From contig JAJFZO010000034.1 of NCBI GenBank assembly GCA_021397835.1, positions 2,234,501-2,298,500 of the forward strand: DNA of 64,000 bases. Reading direction: 5' to 3'. Shown here one piece after another: positions 21,161 through 34,300 of this stretch; position 1 is the stretch's first letter; each line of letters begins with the position of its first letter. This stretch comes from Moringa oleifera (lineage: Eukaryota; Streptophyta; Magnoliopsida; Brassicales; Moringaceae). The notes beneath the pieces are model-generated. The model was not told where the DNA came from and did no database searches. It was given only the letters and a program-made list of their open reading frames with translations. The position numbers and the translations under genes are program-made.

Positions 21161-24100
21161 TGATTCTGACAACTTTTGGCTGTTGGGTGGATCAGATACG
21201 CCGGAAAAAAAAATCTACATGGCCCGGTCTGGTACGTGAATGGACGGAAAGTTTCATCAATGAAATCATTTACACCAGAAACCAGAAGATTTAACACACA
21301 GATCCAGAGACAGAGAGAAAGAGAGAAGAGATTGGGTAATTTTGTTGGTATGGCTTGGAGGCTGAGAGTAAACTGTTCACGCTTTTATATTGCCTTAACG
21401 TGTCTAATTACTTTTATTATATTATATGGCTTTATAGTGTATAAACTTGCATCTGTCCCATTTGTTTATGGTGCACTTAATACAAGTTTATAACAATTAA
21501 AAAAAGAAGAGAAAGATAGCCAAGATCTGTGGCATTGGAAGAGTAACCTGAGATTTCATGCAAGCTTGCCTTTGGTTTCAGATTTAGGCCTGATTTAGTG
21601 ATTTTTGGTTTTTTCTTTCTGGGTATGAACGAGGATCTTGAGTTACCCAATTCCTACCCAGATGGGCTTAAAGCGCTTAAGATCTTAAAATTATGAGAAC
21701 TGTTACATTTGGATCTTCTAGGGGAATGATCAAAGTCAGTTTCTGCTGTGATATCTATGACTCTTCTCCTATGTTTCTTGAATCTTATGGATTTCTGGTC
21801 TTTACTTTTCTCCTCACAATCAGATTAATGATTTCTTGCATAGAAGACGGTTGTAAGGATGTAAATCTGATTTCATGTACGCTTATTTTTTTAAATATGG
21901 TGTAATTGAATAAATTGTTAGAATCCTGACTCATTTATATTTTTAGTAAAGAATATCATTTTTTTTCTTATCTTTACACATCAAAAAATTTAAAAAGCAA
22001 AGATATTAAAATTGAAAATTTTATAGTATAAATTTTAATTTAATTTTTTTATGAGTGTAAAAAATATTTAAAATTAACGATTTATAAATTTATTTAATTT
22101 TTTAAAATATTTTAATAAAAAAATACATTTAATTTTTTTAACAATAATTTATATTAAAGTTGAATTTGATTATTTTTCATTCATCAAATTTGTTTAGTAA
22201 AAGTTCAATAAAATTTAATATTAAAATATATTTATAAATAAATTTAAAACTATATATTAATTGATAAGATAATTCTTAAACAGTCTAAACCATTAGAGTT
22301 AAAATTGTGGATAATTGACTATTATAAAAAAATAAATAATTAATGTTTCGAATCATATATGAAATTACCAAACATTAGGTGCTCCACAAACAGAGAAGTG
22401 GGCCTGCAAAGAAAAACCAACAAGGCTTAAAACTTCACCCCTCCCAAAGCCCATTTGGCATTTGCATTCATGCAGCGAGAAGTCCCAGATCTGTCTTTTA
22501 GTTCTTGTTCATAGTTTTGGATATAGATTTTTATAAAAAATTATATAATTTTAAATAATATTTATAAATATTAAAAATAAAAATATTTTATTTTATTTAA
22601 TAAAATAACATCAGATCTGACGAATTTTAGTGATAAAACATGATCTTAAGGTACCTTGATCCTGAAAAAAGATTCAATACAATATAGATCTTAAGTTTTT
22701 TGTCAATTTGAGCTGTGCTGAAGTTTTAATAAAACAAAAATACTTGACTATTTAATAAAATTAATAATTTAATTATATATTTTTATTTTTATATTAACAT
22801 AATAAAATATTAAAATATTTTTTAATTTTTTATTAAAAAATTAACATCAATTCATATCAATAAAAAAAAAATTATTCAAAGAATATGCAACTTCAATTTA
22901 AATGGGCCCGTGATTAACGAGTCAAGAAACAGTGAATAGATGTGTCCAAATCTTATCCAAATAGAACCATTGGGATGTAAAATTCCGCCATTGGGTTGAC
23001 TATCACTTCACATTAATCATGCCCTTTGCCTTAAAGTCTATGTCTCCCATACCATCCATTATCAACATGGCAAATTCTCCCTAATCTGAATTGCTTGTTC
23101 CATCGGGCTTTAGAATTGAATTTCTTTTTTCTTCTTCATTTATTTATCAAATAAAAAAAGTTTCATTGATTTTAAATTTATGTTATTTTTTAAAAATAAA
23201 ATAATTTTTTATAATTTATTAAATAGATATATAAATTTCCTTTTAAGTTCGTTTTATATTTCACTTTCCATGTATCAATGCTTTTGTCGATTTCGTTCCG
23301 GAGCAGAAATCTGTCCTGAGGGAAAGCTTTGGGTTAATCCTCCTAGGAATCTTGTGTGTATGAAAGTTACTATCCCACTTTCTCTTTGAAAATTGAACAA
23401 TTTCATGGAGCCTATGTAGTTTTTTTTTTGGACTGGCCAGTTCATGACATTGACTACCAACAATAACATAAAGACAACCCCTTTTATTAAAATAATTCAG
23501 TTGTTTTGGTTTTTAAAAATTTTTTAAAATTTTATTATGATTTAAAACCAATATTATATTATTTTGTTTTTATCAAATTTTAAATTTTAAAAATATTTTA
23601 TTTATTAATTTATTTAAATTAAATTTTGATAAAAATAATTATACAAAATTAATAATATTTTTACTATTAAAATTTTATTCACACACATTGTAAACTTTGT
23701 TTCGATTCATTTTTAAAATTTAAATAATTTTTGATTAATCAGTTATTTTGAATATTAAAAAAATTTTGAATTTGTTGTGATGATATCTAAAATATTTTTT
23801 ATATTTATGAAAAAATTTAAATTTAAATTTGTTGTAAAAAAATTAAATTTGCAATTTTTTGTTAAAATTTAATTCAATTTAAATTAATTAACAAAATTAA
23901 AATTTATTTAAAGAAGTTTTGAAAAATAAAATTTCATTAAAAAATAAAATCTTGAAATTTTAAATAATATTTATCAAAGCTAAAATCAGATTTTTAAATA
24001 AAATTTTAATTAGAATGAAATTAGAATTCGGACCGTCACTCTCTGTCTCTTTGCGCTGCGGCTTATGTGGGTCCCTTTAGAAAAAGTGCCGTACGGTTAC

Positions 24101-26600
24101 TCCTTATTAATGGGTAGAAGGATTCGGCACTTCCATGTATCCTCACGCGCTGCTCCCTCCGTCCGTGTAAATCTCTAGGAAACTTCCTCACAGGCTGCTG
24201 CATGTAATATTTAATTTAAAATTCCACCTAACCTCAGTTTGTACGTTTTCACGCGCTGCTCCCTGAGAATGGGAAACGTTTGTTGCGTACTCTCAGAAAT
24301 CGGCGAGCTGTCTAAGAGTAGAAAGGGTTGGGGTTTGGAGCCGTGGGTAAGATGGGGACATTGTCGGATGACGTGGTGCCAAACAGTAGCCTCACGTGAC
24401 CTTGTCGGTTTGTCCCACTAAAGTCACTGCCTTTGGATCCTTTTACACGTAATTGATCCTTTTTTATTTAATTTTTAAAAAATATTTATAACAAAGAAAA
24501 TGATAATACGATCAGAGTCAAAATAACTAATTTCTAACCTTTTAATAATTTAGTAGCACCGTAATCCAATAAAAAATAAAAAATTTCAAAACTTCAATTA
24601 CATCAAAAATATTATGCTCCTAATTTTTTAAAATTTTGTAACAATTTAAAAAGGGTATGCATTAATAATGTGTTTGTTTTAATTAGTTAAGCACTTATTT
24701 TGCTAATTTTAATTTGCCTTTTGGGTTTGTCTTGGCACCTTTAGGGACAGACCCACCGCCCATTTGGAGGGTAGCATATGCTAAGGTCTCAACTTTGTAA
24801 AACAAAAGGGGGTTGTGCCGTTTGTCCATAAAATAGTAGACAGGGCAGAGGAGGAAAGAGACACAGTGTGAGGCATTACTTTACTGTATATGCTTTTGCT
24901 TGTAAAAAGACTCAACTTTAGACTTTAAGCTCTGCTTTTATATTCCTAAAGCTACGTGACACCTAAGCTCTACATTAAAAGGGTTTTTGGGTTACTTTAA
25001 TCAAAATCAACCTTCATAATTGTCACTTGGATTTGTGAATTTCCCACTATTACTTTATTAATGATCTTCTGCCTTGTGTCATCATTCTGTTCCTGACAAG
25101 AATTTGCACCTCCATCTTCTTGCTCGGTATTTGGACTCGATACCCATTGTCTCTTTCTGGGCAACTCCTCAATACCCATGAAGAAAAAAGTTAAATTAGT
25201 AAGAAATTCGTTTTCCTGTTGAATTCATCTTTTAGCTAAGTTTTGTGTTTTGGATGAAGATTTTTTATTGAATCTCATGCATCAATCTTTACCATTTTAG
25301 AAGATTTGATCATTGACAAGTGTCAAAACATACCTCAAATTTAGTTCAAAGATTAATTGGGTGGAAGATTCATCTTTCTTTTCTCAGAGGAGGTAAAACC
25401 AATATCTTGTAATAAATCTTTAGATATTTTATGATGTGTCTTTTATACTATCAATTCAAATAATAAATTAAATATTAATTTATTAATTTAATTTAAATTA
25501 AATTTTATTAAAAAATATAAAAAATAATGTATTCAAATTAAAAATTGTATGTAACGAATTTTAACTTAAAATTTTTTATAAATGTAAAAAAATATTCAAG
25601 CTATTTTTATAAAAAGTTTTTTAATTTTTTAAATATTAATATATATATTTTAAAATTTATAATGTCAAAAGTTCTAAAAATAAGTATAATTACTCAAAAA
25701 ATTATAATATTTTTTGGAAAGGTAACTTAAATATATTTTTATAACTGTGAAAAATTTTAAGTAAAAATCGTTGTATTGGATCTTTAATTTAAATACTCTT
25801 AATTTTTAAATTTTATTGATAAAATTTAGTTTAGATCAAATTAATAAATCAAAATTTAAATTGTTATTTTTTTAAAATAAGAGTTTAATTGGTTATATAA
25901 AATAAATATTAAAAATTTATGAAACATCTACTTAAAATTTTGTTTGAAACACACAAAAATGGTACGCAACTAGTTACCAAGCTTTTATGAAAAAATGATC
26001 AAATTTTGAAGGCGATAGAATTAACATTCATGTTTGTGATTGATCTTTTTTATCACCAGTCAATTTAGACCAAGAACAGTTTCTTTTTAGTTATAAGAGA
26101 AACTCTGTGGATCATGATCTTGAATGCTATAAGTAAGCAAAGCAAAGCAAAGACCTTTTTACTCTTTGAGGTTGTTTTTCACTGTCCAAGTTGATGATAG
26201 TCCTGTTGAGTCCATGGCTTCAAATAACATTATTACCAATGATAGTACTAAGAGACTGGATTATCACTAACCTCACAGGATGGTAATAGCATGTTCTCAT
26301 GAATTTTTGTCACTTTTCTTCTGCAAATGATTATGGTAAAACGCTCTCAAGACCTAAGAACAGTGAGTAACATGTTACAGTCAGGTAAAAATGGCAAATG
26401 ACAGCTACAACCACAAGCTTGGGGCCCCAAACCCACTGGCTTCTCGATGATCAGTAAAACAGTGTCTGGGTTTCTTGGGATTTTCCTCTTAAGTTCTTCA
26501 TTTTCTTTTCTGCTTTTCCTTCCAACAAGAGAAAACCAGATTCTAAAGAGAAATGATCATGTCAAGAAAAATTGAGTAATGAGAGGGTGGTGAGGGAGAG

Positions 26601-26635
26601 TGCTAGGCGCACTAGCAGACACATGGGTCCCATGT
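26601..26635. promoter_or_regulatory. two adjacent perfect inverted repeats upstream of the Aux/IAA gene
   Basis: TGCTAG (26601-26606) pairs with CTAGCA (26612-26617) across five bases, and ACATGGG (26621-26627) pairs with CCCATGT (26629-26635) across one base. The second contains GGGTCCC, close to TCP-factor sites (GGNCCC core). They lie about 190-220 bases before the start codon. The pairing is seen directly; a regulatory role is inferred. Confidence 0.35.
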
Positions 26636-26741
26636 CATCACTTCGTCCACCACCTAACCGTCCCTCTCTCCCTTTCCCTCCTTTTGCCTCTCTTATGCTA
26701 CAACATTCTCTTCTCCCAATGACCCAAAAATACTCGTTAAC

Positions 26742-26786
26742 TGTCTCTTAAAAATTTCTCTTGACCAGGGAATCTTGAACTGTCTC
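26742..26786 (+). promoter_or_regulatory. two auxin-response-element-like TGTCTC motifs
   Basis: TGTCTC occurs at 26742-26747 and 26781-26786, both on the plus strand, 35-80 bases before the start codon of the Aux/IAA gene. TGTCTC is the classic auxin response factor site, and Aux/IAA genes are early auxin-induced genes. They may already lie in the 5' UTR, and six-base words also occur by chance. Confidence 0.4.
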
Positions 26787-26820
26787 TGTTTCTTGCTTGG
26801 TTTTGCGTCTTGTTGTTCTA

Positions 26821-28468
26821 ATGGAAGGTGGTCTGTGTTTGCTTGGTGGAGTTGGTAGTGGTGGCGGTGGTGGTTCTTCTGGGGGTTCTTCAAATGACTC
26901 CACGGTGTCAAAGTTGGACGGGGTGGAGGCTACTGAGGCTAGTTCATACCCAGCTGAGAGTGAACTGGAACTGGGTCTGGGCCTCAGCCTTGGAGGTGGT
27001 GGTGCAGGGAAGAGTAAGGCAAGTAGTGCATGGGGTGAGTGTGGTAGAATCTTGACTGCCAAGGACTTCCCTTCTGTGGTCTGTCAATCTAGCAGAGGAG
27101 CTTCCATTGGGACCAAAAGAGCTGCTGACTCTGTCTCCCATGAGGGTGGATCTCCTCCTGGCATCAGGTTTGTTTTATTCTTAGAGATTCAATTCTTTGT
27201 GCTTCGTTTCTGATGGATTGCCGGGAAAACTGAGGGAACTAATTGGGAAAGAAAACCCTGCTCTTCTTTCACGTTCTTGTAATTCTTTTGGCCTTCCTGA
27301 AATTAGTACTCCATTTATTTCGAGTGAAGCAAGACATGAATCAGGGTCAGTTGGCTGCAGGACTTTGTGGGTTCTCAAAAACTGTGAAAATATGCTCCAA
27401 AGTTCTAACCAATCTTTTTCTTCCACCTCCTTAACAGCCACAGCTAAAGAACCTTCTTTTTTTGTTTTATTTATTTGTTTATAAATCTTATTCTATTTGG
27501 CCTTTCAATGTCCTCAAAACAATGTTCTCTTCTAATGGTTTAAATTATTAATCATGATATGCAAATTTCTTTGTTGGAGCAGCCAGGTTGTGGGATGGCC
27601 CCCAATAGGAGCTCATAGGATGAACAGCTTGGTTAACCAAGCTAAGGCCCCAAGAGCTGAGGAAGACAATGGGGTTGGTGAGAAAGATAAACCCAAAGAT
27701 GCTTCGAAGATGAAAATTTACAGTAGTGACAAGATCAATGTTGCTGTTAATGAAAAAGGGCATCTTGGGTTTGTTAAAGTGAATATGGATGGAATTCCTA
27801 TTGGAAGGAAGGTGGACTTGAATGCTCATGCTAGCTATGAAACCCTTGCACATGCTCTAGAGGACATGTTCTTTAGGTCTGCTTCAACTATCAGACCAAT
27901 AGGTGAGTGTTTTGATCTATGAAAAATGCCTTGAAATACCCATTAAAAGATTTTGATTGAGGATTCTTGGATTTAACTAAGAATTCTACATCGTATTGAA
28001 AATTTATCAGGGCCATGTCGTGACAAGGAACATTCAAAGCTCTCCAGGCTTTTGGATGGATCATCTGAGTTTGTGCTTACCTATGAAGATAAAGATGGAG
28101 ACTGGATGCTTGTAGGAGATGTTCCTTGGGGGTAAGCAAAGATCATCAAGTTCAAATGGAAAGCTTCTTTGTCCATCTCAAATAAGACACACCGAAATAA
28201 TCGTGACCCGTTTTTTGTTCAATCAATATATATGCCTTACTATGTATTTGTGTTTGTCGTTTCTTTTAGAATGTTCCTGAGCTCTGTTAGAAGGCTTCGA
28301 ATAATGAGAACCTCTGAAGCAAATGGCCTTGGTATGTACATGCACACTTACATTCATTTCTAGCTTGTCAGTTGTTTCCCTTTCACTGTTTCTAAGCCAA
28401 ATTCATCATTTTTCGCAGCTCCAAGATTCCAGGAAAGGAACGAGAGGCAAAGAAGCAAGCTTGTTTAG
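26821..28468 (+). CDS. Aux/IAA auxin-responsive repressor (IAA11/12/13-like)
   Basis: Five exons: 26821-27167, 27583-27902, 28011-28131, 28270-28331 and 28419-28468; phases agree, 299 residues. All four family domains are present. Domain I is the EAR motif LELGLGLSL (residues 49-57), which recruits TOPLESS co-repressors. Domain II is the degron VGWPPI (119-124), bound by TIR1/AFB receptors with auxin, with the KR pair at 99-100 that aids breakdown. Domains III/IV form a PB1 fold with FVKVNMDG (Lys181) and the acidic OPCA patch YEDKDGDW (247-254) followed by GDVPW, used to pair with auxin response factors. The Gly-rich start and the [20 protein letters not shown] context suggest the IAA11/12/13 group. 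The degron appears intact, so the protein should be auxin-labile. Acts in the nucleus. Confidence 0.95.
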
Positions 28469-31282
28469 CATCACACCTGCTGATCTTTCCACAAAAACAA
28501 CACAGTTTGAAAACAGAATCTAAAAGAGAGTAGAGAAGACGAAGAAGCTGGAGCAGTTTGCCTGAGATTGGTTATCTCCTGCTTCATAGTGTCATACCAA
28601 CCATCATCTGGTTTTTGATGCTTCTTGGGTTTTTTGTAGGCCATATTCGTTTTAGTTTCTCAATCTCTTATAAATTCCCTACCATACGGGCTTGCTTGCG
28701 AATTTGACTGAATTGCTGCTGCTGCTTTTCTCATACTGTAAATATGGAAGTACCTTGATGGTCTAGAGTGTTGAGTTTGCTCAAACCAAGTGGACTCAAT
28801 TTTAGTAGGTCATAGAAAAAATATCGCTTGTGTGGTTTTGATCCTTTTAAGTTCTTCATTTGTGTTGGTTGATCATGTTTTTGAAATATTATACCTCACT
28901 CTAGGGTTTGTAAGTGTTGTTCTGCTTGTGGGTTGCTATAATTCTGAGTATTTGGGTCTTCTCTGCTCAATCAACTTATTCCAATTATTCCAAAAGTTCC
29001 ATGTACCAAGCAATTAATTGTTGAATTCAGGACGTCATCAATGTTTTTGATTTTTAAATCTGGATACCCTGATGAGTTTATGACAAACCTGTGGTGGAGA
29101 AGGTTGTTTATAAGTTAAATATCACAGTATCAGACAGGATCTGGAATGATTGCCAGAAATCCTTAAGGGTGGCTGAGGTTTGAATGCTGTTTTTGGCTGA
29201 GCAGCATCATTGCCTTCAGCTGGAACTGACAAACAATGAATTAGCTTCCTGGTGTTGTGACTATCACCATTTTATTACTCAGTACTACAAACGTAGGGCA
29301 TGGAGACTGAGTGGCCAGAAAGTAGTCAGAGGATGGTAGCCATGAACGCCCTGGTGCATTTACATTTGCTCTTTTATGCTGAAACCTGAATTTAACTGTC
29401 CACTAGCAGTGCAAATTTTTGGGCATTTGATAATATTCAAAATCGTAGAATGGAATTATGATATGCTCTGTTTTCCTTATAAATATATAATTTTGTTCAT
29501 TTAAAAATGATATTATAATCAAAATTAATGTCTCAATTTTTTTTGGTGAAGATAATACTTGTTTAAAATGTAAGATTGAAAATAAAGTGTAATATATCTA
29601 TTTAAAATTTTAACGCCTCGTATTTGTATGAATTATTAATATTATATTTAAAATCATGGATAATAATTTATATTTTATAAAATATTTTTTATTTTAACAG
29701 TAATTGGTATTTTAAATTTATATTCTATTCGAGTTTACAAAATTTTATGAAGATAAAACTTGAATTAAGAATCATTGCCATTCATCAAAAAGAACCTCCT
29801 AAATACAGAAATCTCTTTGTTCTTTTAGTGTGTACTAATCAATGTTATCAACAAAGAAACACAATCGAACACTTAAAAGGTCTAATTAGTGATTGAATGG
29901 CATATTTAATGACAAACTGATTTGGGTATCAACAGTTTGATATGTGGCTGAGGAATAAAACCCTAAAGGAGATGGAGACAGAGGAATATGAGAAACTTTA
30001 TAAGAGATTTTATTTGCCACCCAATAACTGTGAGATCTGGGTTTTAGAAGAAACTTTGTGATTTAAGATTATGCAATCATTTTGGACTTGACTGCAGATT
30101 ACCCACTCATCAATTTAGTGGAGACCCACTGGCATGATGACTTTCTTTTTAATTGATTGAGATACAACTGTTATCTACTATGCATCAGACATGCTTGCCC
30201 CTGTTCATCTCAAGAGTTTTTCTTACCTTCAAAAATGGCCTTTCTTTCCTTCTGTATTTCTTCAGCACTCTCTTTTAAGCATTTTGTCAATCTGGACATG
30301 AAAATTAATGGAAGACCCACCATCTAAAAGTATATTTTCACACCTCTTTGTTTTTGTCGGAAACATTGTAGGCTCATGCAAAAAATTAATAATGGCATTG
30401 GAGCTGGACTAGCTGGAAAGGTTGATCACTTGTTTGTGTTCGGAGGAGGACTAGGAAGATGGTGTTAAGAAAAAAAGGGCATCGTAGTTCACGATCATGT
30501 CTACTTGAGTGCTGGGGCATTACAATTGAGTAAAAGTTAGTGTGATCATTGTCATTAATGCAATTGTTGCATTTTCACGAAAAGTGCAGATTTGGTGCAC
30601 CAGCAAAATGGGGAGCACCAGTGTGGGACAAACCAAATATCAAACCACCTGCCCTACAAAATGCATGGATGGTTAGGTTCAACATGAGCAGGGGCAGTTC
30701 ATGATTCCCCACTTGATGATTCTGCTGCTTTGCTAGATTGTGTTTCCGCAAATTTGTGCTCTCATTTTGGGTGCTTTTGCCCAACTACAATGTGCTTGAC
30801 TTGCATGCCAAGTTCATGCCATTGAGCGTTGGTGCTTGTATGATTTGACTGACTCAACGCTTCATCTGTCTTAATATGCGATCTCACCAGGGCAACAGAA
30901 GGTAATCTTCAGATTTATCGGCTTTCTTTTATCTAATCCCTTTTCAGGGATCACTACAGAGCTGACGTTCGGATTTGGTTTTCAGTTTATCACCTACCCT
31001 GGCAGCTTTTGTAAAACTAGAAACAACTTCAATCATCTGTCATTGAACTACCCATGAAAAAGGGCATTATTCCCATACATGCACATTATTCAGCTCTCAA
31101 AAATTTAAACATCAAGAGATCTCACTTATGACTCAGACACAAACTAGTGTTGCAACTATTTTAGTGTGCACCACAACCTAAAACAACTAAGTTACATAAA
31201 CGAGGAACACAGATAAACACTAGTGTACATTGCAATTGCATCTAGAACTCTTGACAGTCTACTGCAAGAACTCTCTTGGAGT
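28469..31282. other. convergent intergenic region without a supported gene
   Basis: It begins with the Aux/IAA 3' UTR and ends with the LEUC 3' UTR. About 29400-29760 is strongly AT-rich. The rest has mixed composition, with only short random-looking open frames on both strands. I see no transposon end or RNA gene. Confidence 0.5.
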
Positions 31283-31306
31283 TTACTGCAAGAATTCTCT
31301 TGGATC
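31259..31306 (-). repeat. 24-bp tandem duplication spanning the LEUC stop codon
   Basis: Two 24-bp units lie head to tail, 31259-31282 and 31283-31306, sharing (plus strand) TACTGCAAGAA(C/T)TCTCTTGGA. On the minus strand the inner unit encodes PREFLQ and the TAA stop; the outer unit, in the same frame beyond the stop, would again read PREFLQ then TAG. Confidence 0.85.
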
Positions 31307-34300
31307 AGTGACATAGCCAGTTAAAGCAGACGCAGCGGCTGTATAAGGGGAAGCAAGATAGATCTGGCCTTCCTTGTGACCCATCCGGCCAGGGAAGTTC
31401 CGATTGGTGGTTGAGACACAGACCTGAAATGAGGACATCCCAATAGCTCAGTAAAATATTGATTTAACAAACACTAAAAGGATGATGATCGCTCTTTAAC
31501 AATAATCATCTTTCACCATGTAGAAAAAGAAGAAGGGGAAGCTAAAGAAGTTCATGGCGGGGGCAGGCATGAGCTTTTCCCAAATTTGGGATACAAGTAA
31601 AAAACCACAAAGGACAAAATCTTAGAAAATGATCAAACATGTGTAAACATATGTTCCAAAAGCACGGTATCATGTAGCCAACACATAACATCCAAATTTT
31701 GTTACCATAGCAGTGGGCACCGTATTGTAGCAATCTCAAGAAAAAGGAAAATGATTTTAACATTTTTTTTTGCGACTAGGTTAAACATTATGGATGACTT
31801 GCATCCTGGAAGGGAGCCTAAAAATCATCAGATTTTGTGCTGTTAGATTAACAAGAGTATTGAACAATGAAACTAAAGAACTGAAAATATAAGACCTGAA
31901 CGCTAAATACTAAATTCTATCATTGCAGAGATGAAAAAAAAGCACTAAGAATAGTTTAATATGAAAAAAATGCAAATACAAATGCAAAATATGTTAGTTG
32001 TTCATAAAAAATTGTACCCAAATACATAATGGCATTGGTGATTTTTTTTTTTCCATGATGGTTTAATGGTTGTGGTGGTGGAAGTAATGACAATGCCTGG
32101 GTAGTGGCTTTATCATAAATGGTGATGGTAACAAAGGTGATTTGGTGAAGGCAGTGTAGGCAGCAGTCGAAGCACTGGTAATGAAGATGTTCTCAAACTA
32201 GTGCAGGTTGTAATAATATGCTGCAGCTTATAATGGCAGCAGTTCAGAAAGAAAAAGATAAAAAAATATAATGTAAAATATCGTAATTTTCAGTTTTCAG
32301 CAGCCATGGTTAAGGAATTAGCTAATTGACAGTAATTTAAAATTGGGTGCCAAATTTTCGTTGTTGCCAAAGAAAATTATAATATTAAATGATCAAAATA
32401 AGATTTTATCCACAGAAAAAAGAGTGGTATCGATCATGTTCCAAATGATTAAGTACTGAAAAATCAGTTTTGGGCTCTACTGAGGTTATCAAATAGCATC
32501 TTAGTTTGTACAAAAAGACCAGTTTAAGTGCTTGTAAAATATATGCTAAATTTACAGCCTTTTAAACATAAAACCAATTCAGATCATATCTGGAGCCTTT
32601 TTGTTTGCCTACAGCAATGATGAGCATTAAGAATAGACCATAGGCCATTGATTTTTCCTATACAAGGTGGAAAAGAGAATAGACAATATGCACTGCTAGT
32701 TTTTCTATTTTACACGACTCATCATAGTAGGAATTAGATATGCTTTCAACTTATAATTCAAACGGTTAATCCACATAACAATAGTTTTTGAGGCCTTCAG
32801 TAGTTTGCTAATATGGAAAAAGCAACTTGCCTGAGGTTCATTCATGCGTGCATAAGTGTCTTTAGGGCCACCCAAACAAGCACCACAACTGGGACTTGCA
32901 GGCGTGTCACAACCAGCTTCTTCAAATATCTGGGAACACGTCTTACCACCAGATCCTGGAACTGGGAGAGTATATACGTCCATCCAAACCTGTCCACATG
33001 ATCATATATAAAACAGATAATTATTTCACTCAGTATTTAATTCTTTCTCACCGTACAAAGCTATCCACAGCCTTTTTTAACATTTGAATACATCATCACC
33101 AACCTTTTGGGTAGCAGGGACAAGGAACGTGGGCACTTTGACTTTTTTGCCCTGCAAGAAAGCAATAATATCTCTTTAAGCTCAACTAAAAACCCATGAA
33201 AGAACAAAAAATCAACTGGCCTCAAATCAAATACCACTTGTGTCTTCACATCAGGATACCTAAAGTTAAAAACACAGGTTCCCATAAATAAAATGATGCA
33301 ACTACGTTGAACCACGTTGCACATTAAGAAATGTAAGGTTAAAATTTTAGCGACACTGCACTGGACATATTTTGTTCGCAAGATGAGTGGTAATAAATCT
33401 ATCATATGGCTGAGGATTGTTGTGATTTTAAATGAAAATTGAATCCCATCAATCCAGTCACCAGAAATCAAATTCTGACAAAAGTTAAAACTACAAAGAA
33501 CTATGCACAGTATATGAATGCTCAAATAACGGGTAAAGATCCTTATGAAAAGAAAAAAAAAATAAAAAGAAAGAAAAAAGAAAAGAGGAAAACAAAGCGA
33601 AAGGAATTCCTATGGTGCAAGTTTAAGCTTGTGCCAATAATAGGAGTAAAGAGTCACGAGTCCAATAGTTTTCTAATAAGCAACCAAAACATATGGCACT
33701 TACTGAAGCCAGAAAAACTTTTGCTGCGGCCAAAAAATCCTCTGTTTTCCCACCAGTACAAGAGCCGATATATACTCTGTCAATTTTCACATCTTTGCAT
33801 TCTCTTGCTAAAGCACGATTATCAGGAGAATGAGGCTGCAAAATTACATGGAGCACAGAGTGCACAGGAGCAGACAGAGAGAACAAAACCGTCAAAATTT
33901 AATATCAAGAAAGACAGTTTTCACCAAATTGTAAGCTGAAAGCAGCTTCAGTATTTTTTGATATTTTCCCTCAACCACAACAACTCATGCTTTGAACCAT
34001 AAAATCACTCACCTTGGCCACCAAGGGCTCCAGTTTTGAGATATCAAATCTGTACTCAGAGAGAAAACTGAAGGAAAATACAAAAAGTCATCAATACAAA
34101 TGATATCCAAAAGCAAAACAAGAACCAACATGTAAGCTTCATCATTTCTCACACATCTTTTAAGCTTCCTCATTAATAAATAATGCATGAAACGAACTGA
34201 AGTTAGGAGTGATCACATAGAAATGAAATTTCAGTCCATAAAATGTTTTACAACATAACTGAATAAATTATATATATATATATATATATATTATCAAATC

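Larger units (their letters stand above)
21161..26820. other. long AT-rich intergenic region; Aux/IAA promoter at its right end
   Basis: No gene is supported in these 5.7 kb. The first ~350 bases are probably the 3' UTR of the C2 gene. 21900-23980 and 24440-26000 are AT-rich with many A and T runs. A GC-richer island at 24030-24430 holds a 16-bp direct repeat (24143-24158 and 24249-24264). The last ~250 bases hold two small perfect inverted repeats and two TGTCTC elements just before the Aux/IAA gene. Short open frames here lack codon bias or homology that I can recognise. Confidence 0.5.

Noticed and set aside
24239..24421. Open frame of 60 codons starting near GTACGTTTTC
   Set aside because: Non-ATG start, no conserved feature, and it overlaps the direct-repeat island.
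33439..33939. Plus-strand open frame of 166 codons in LEUC introns
   Set aside because: It is antisense to LEUC exon 12 and introns, with a Lys/Arg run caused by an A-rich tract; the minus-strand exon fully explains the conserved sequence.
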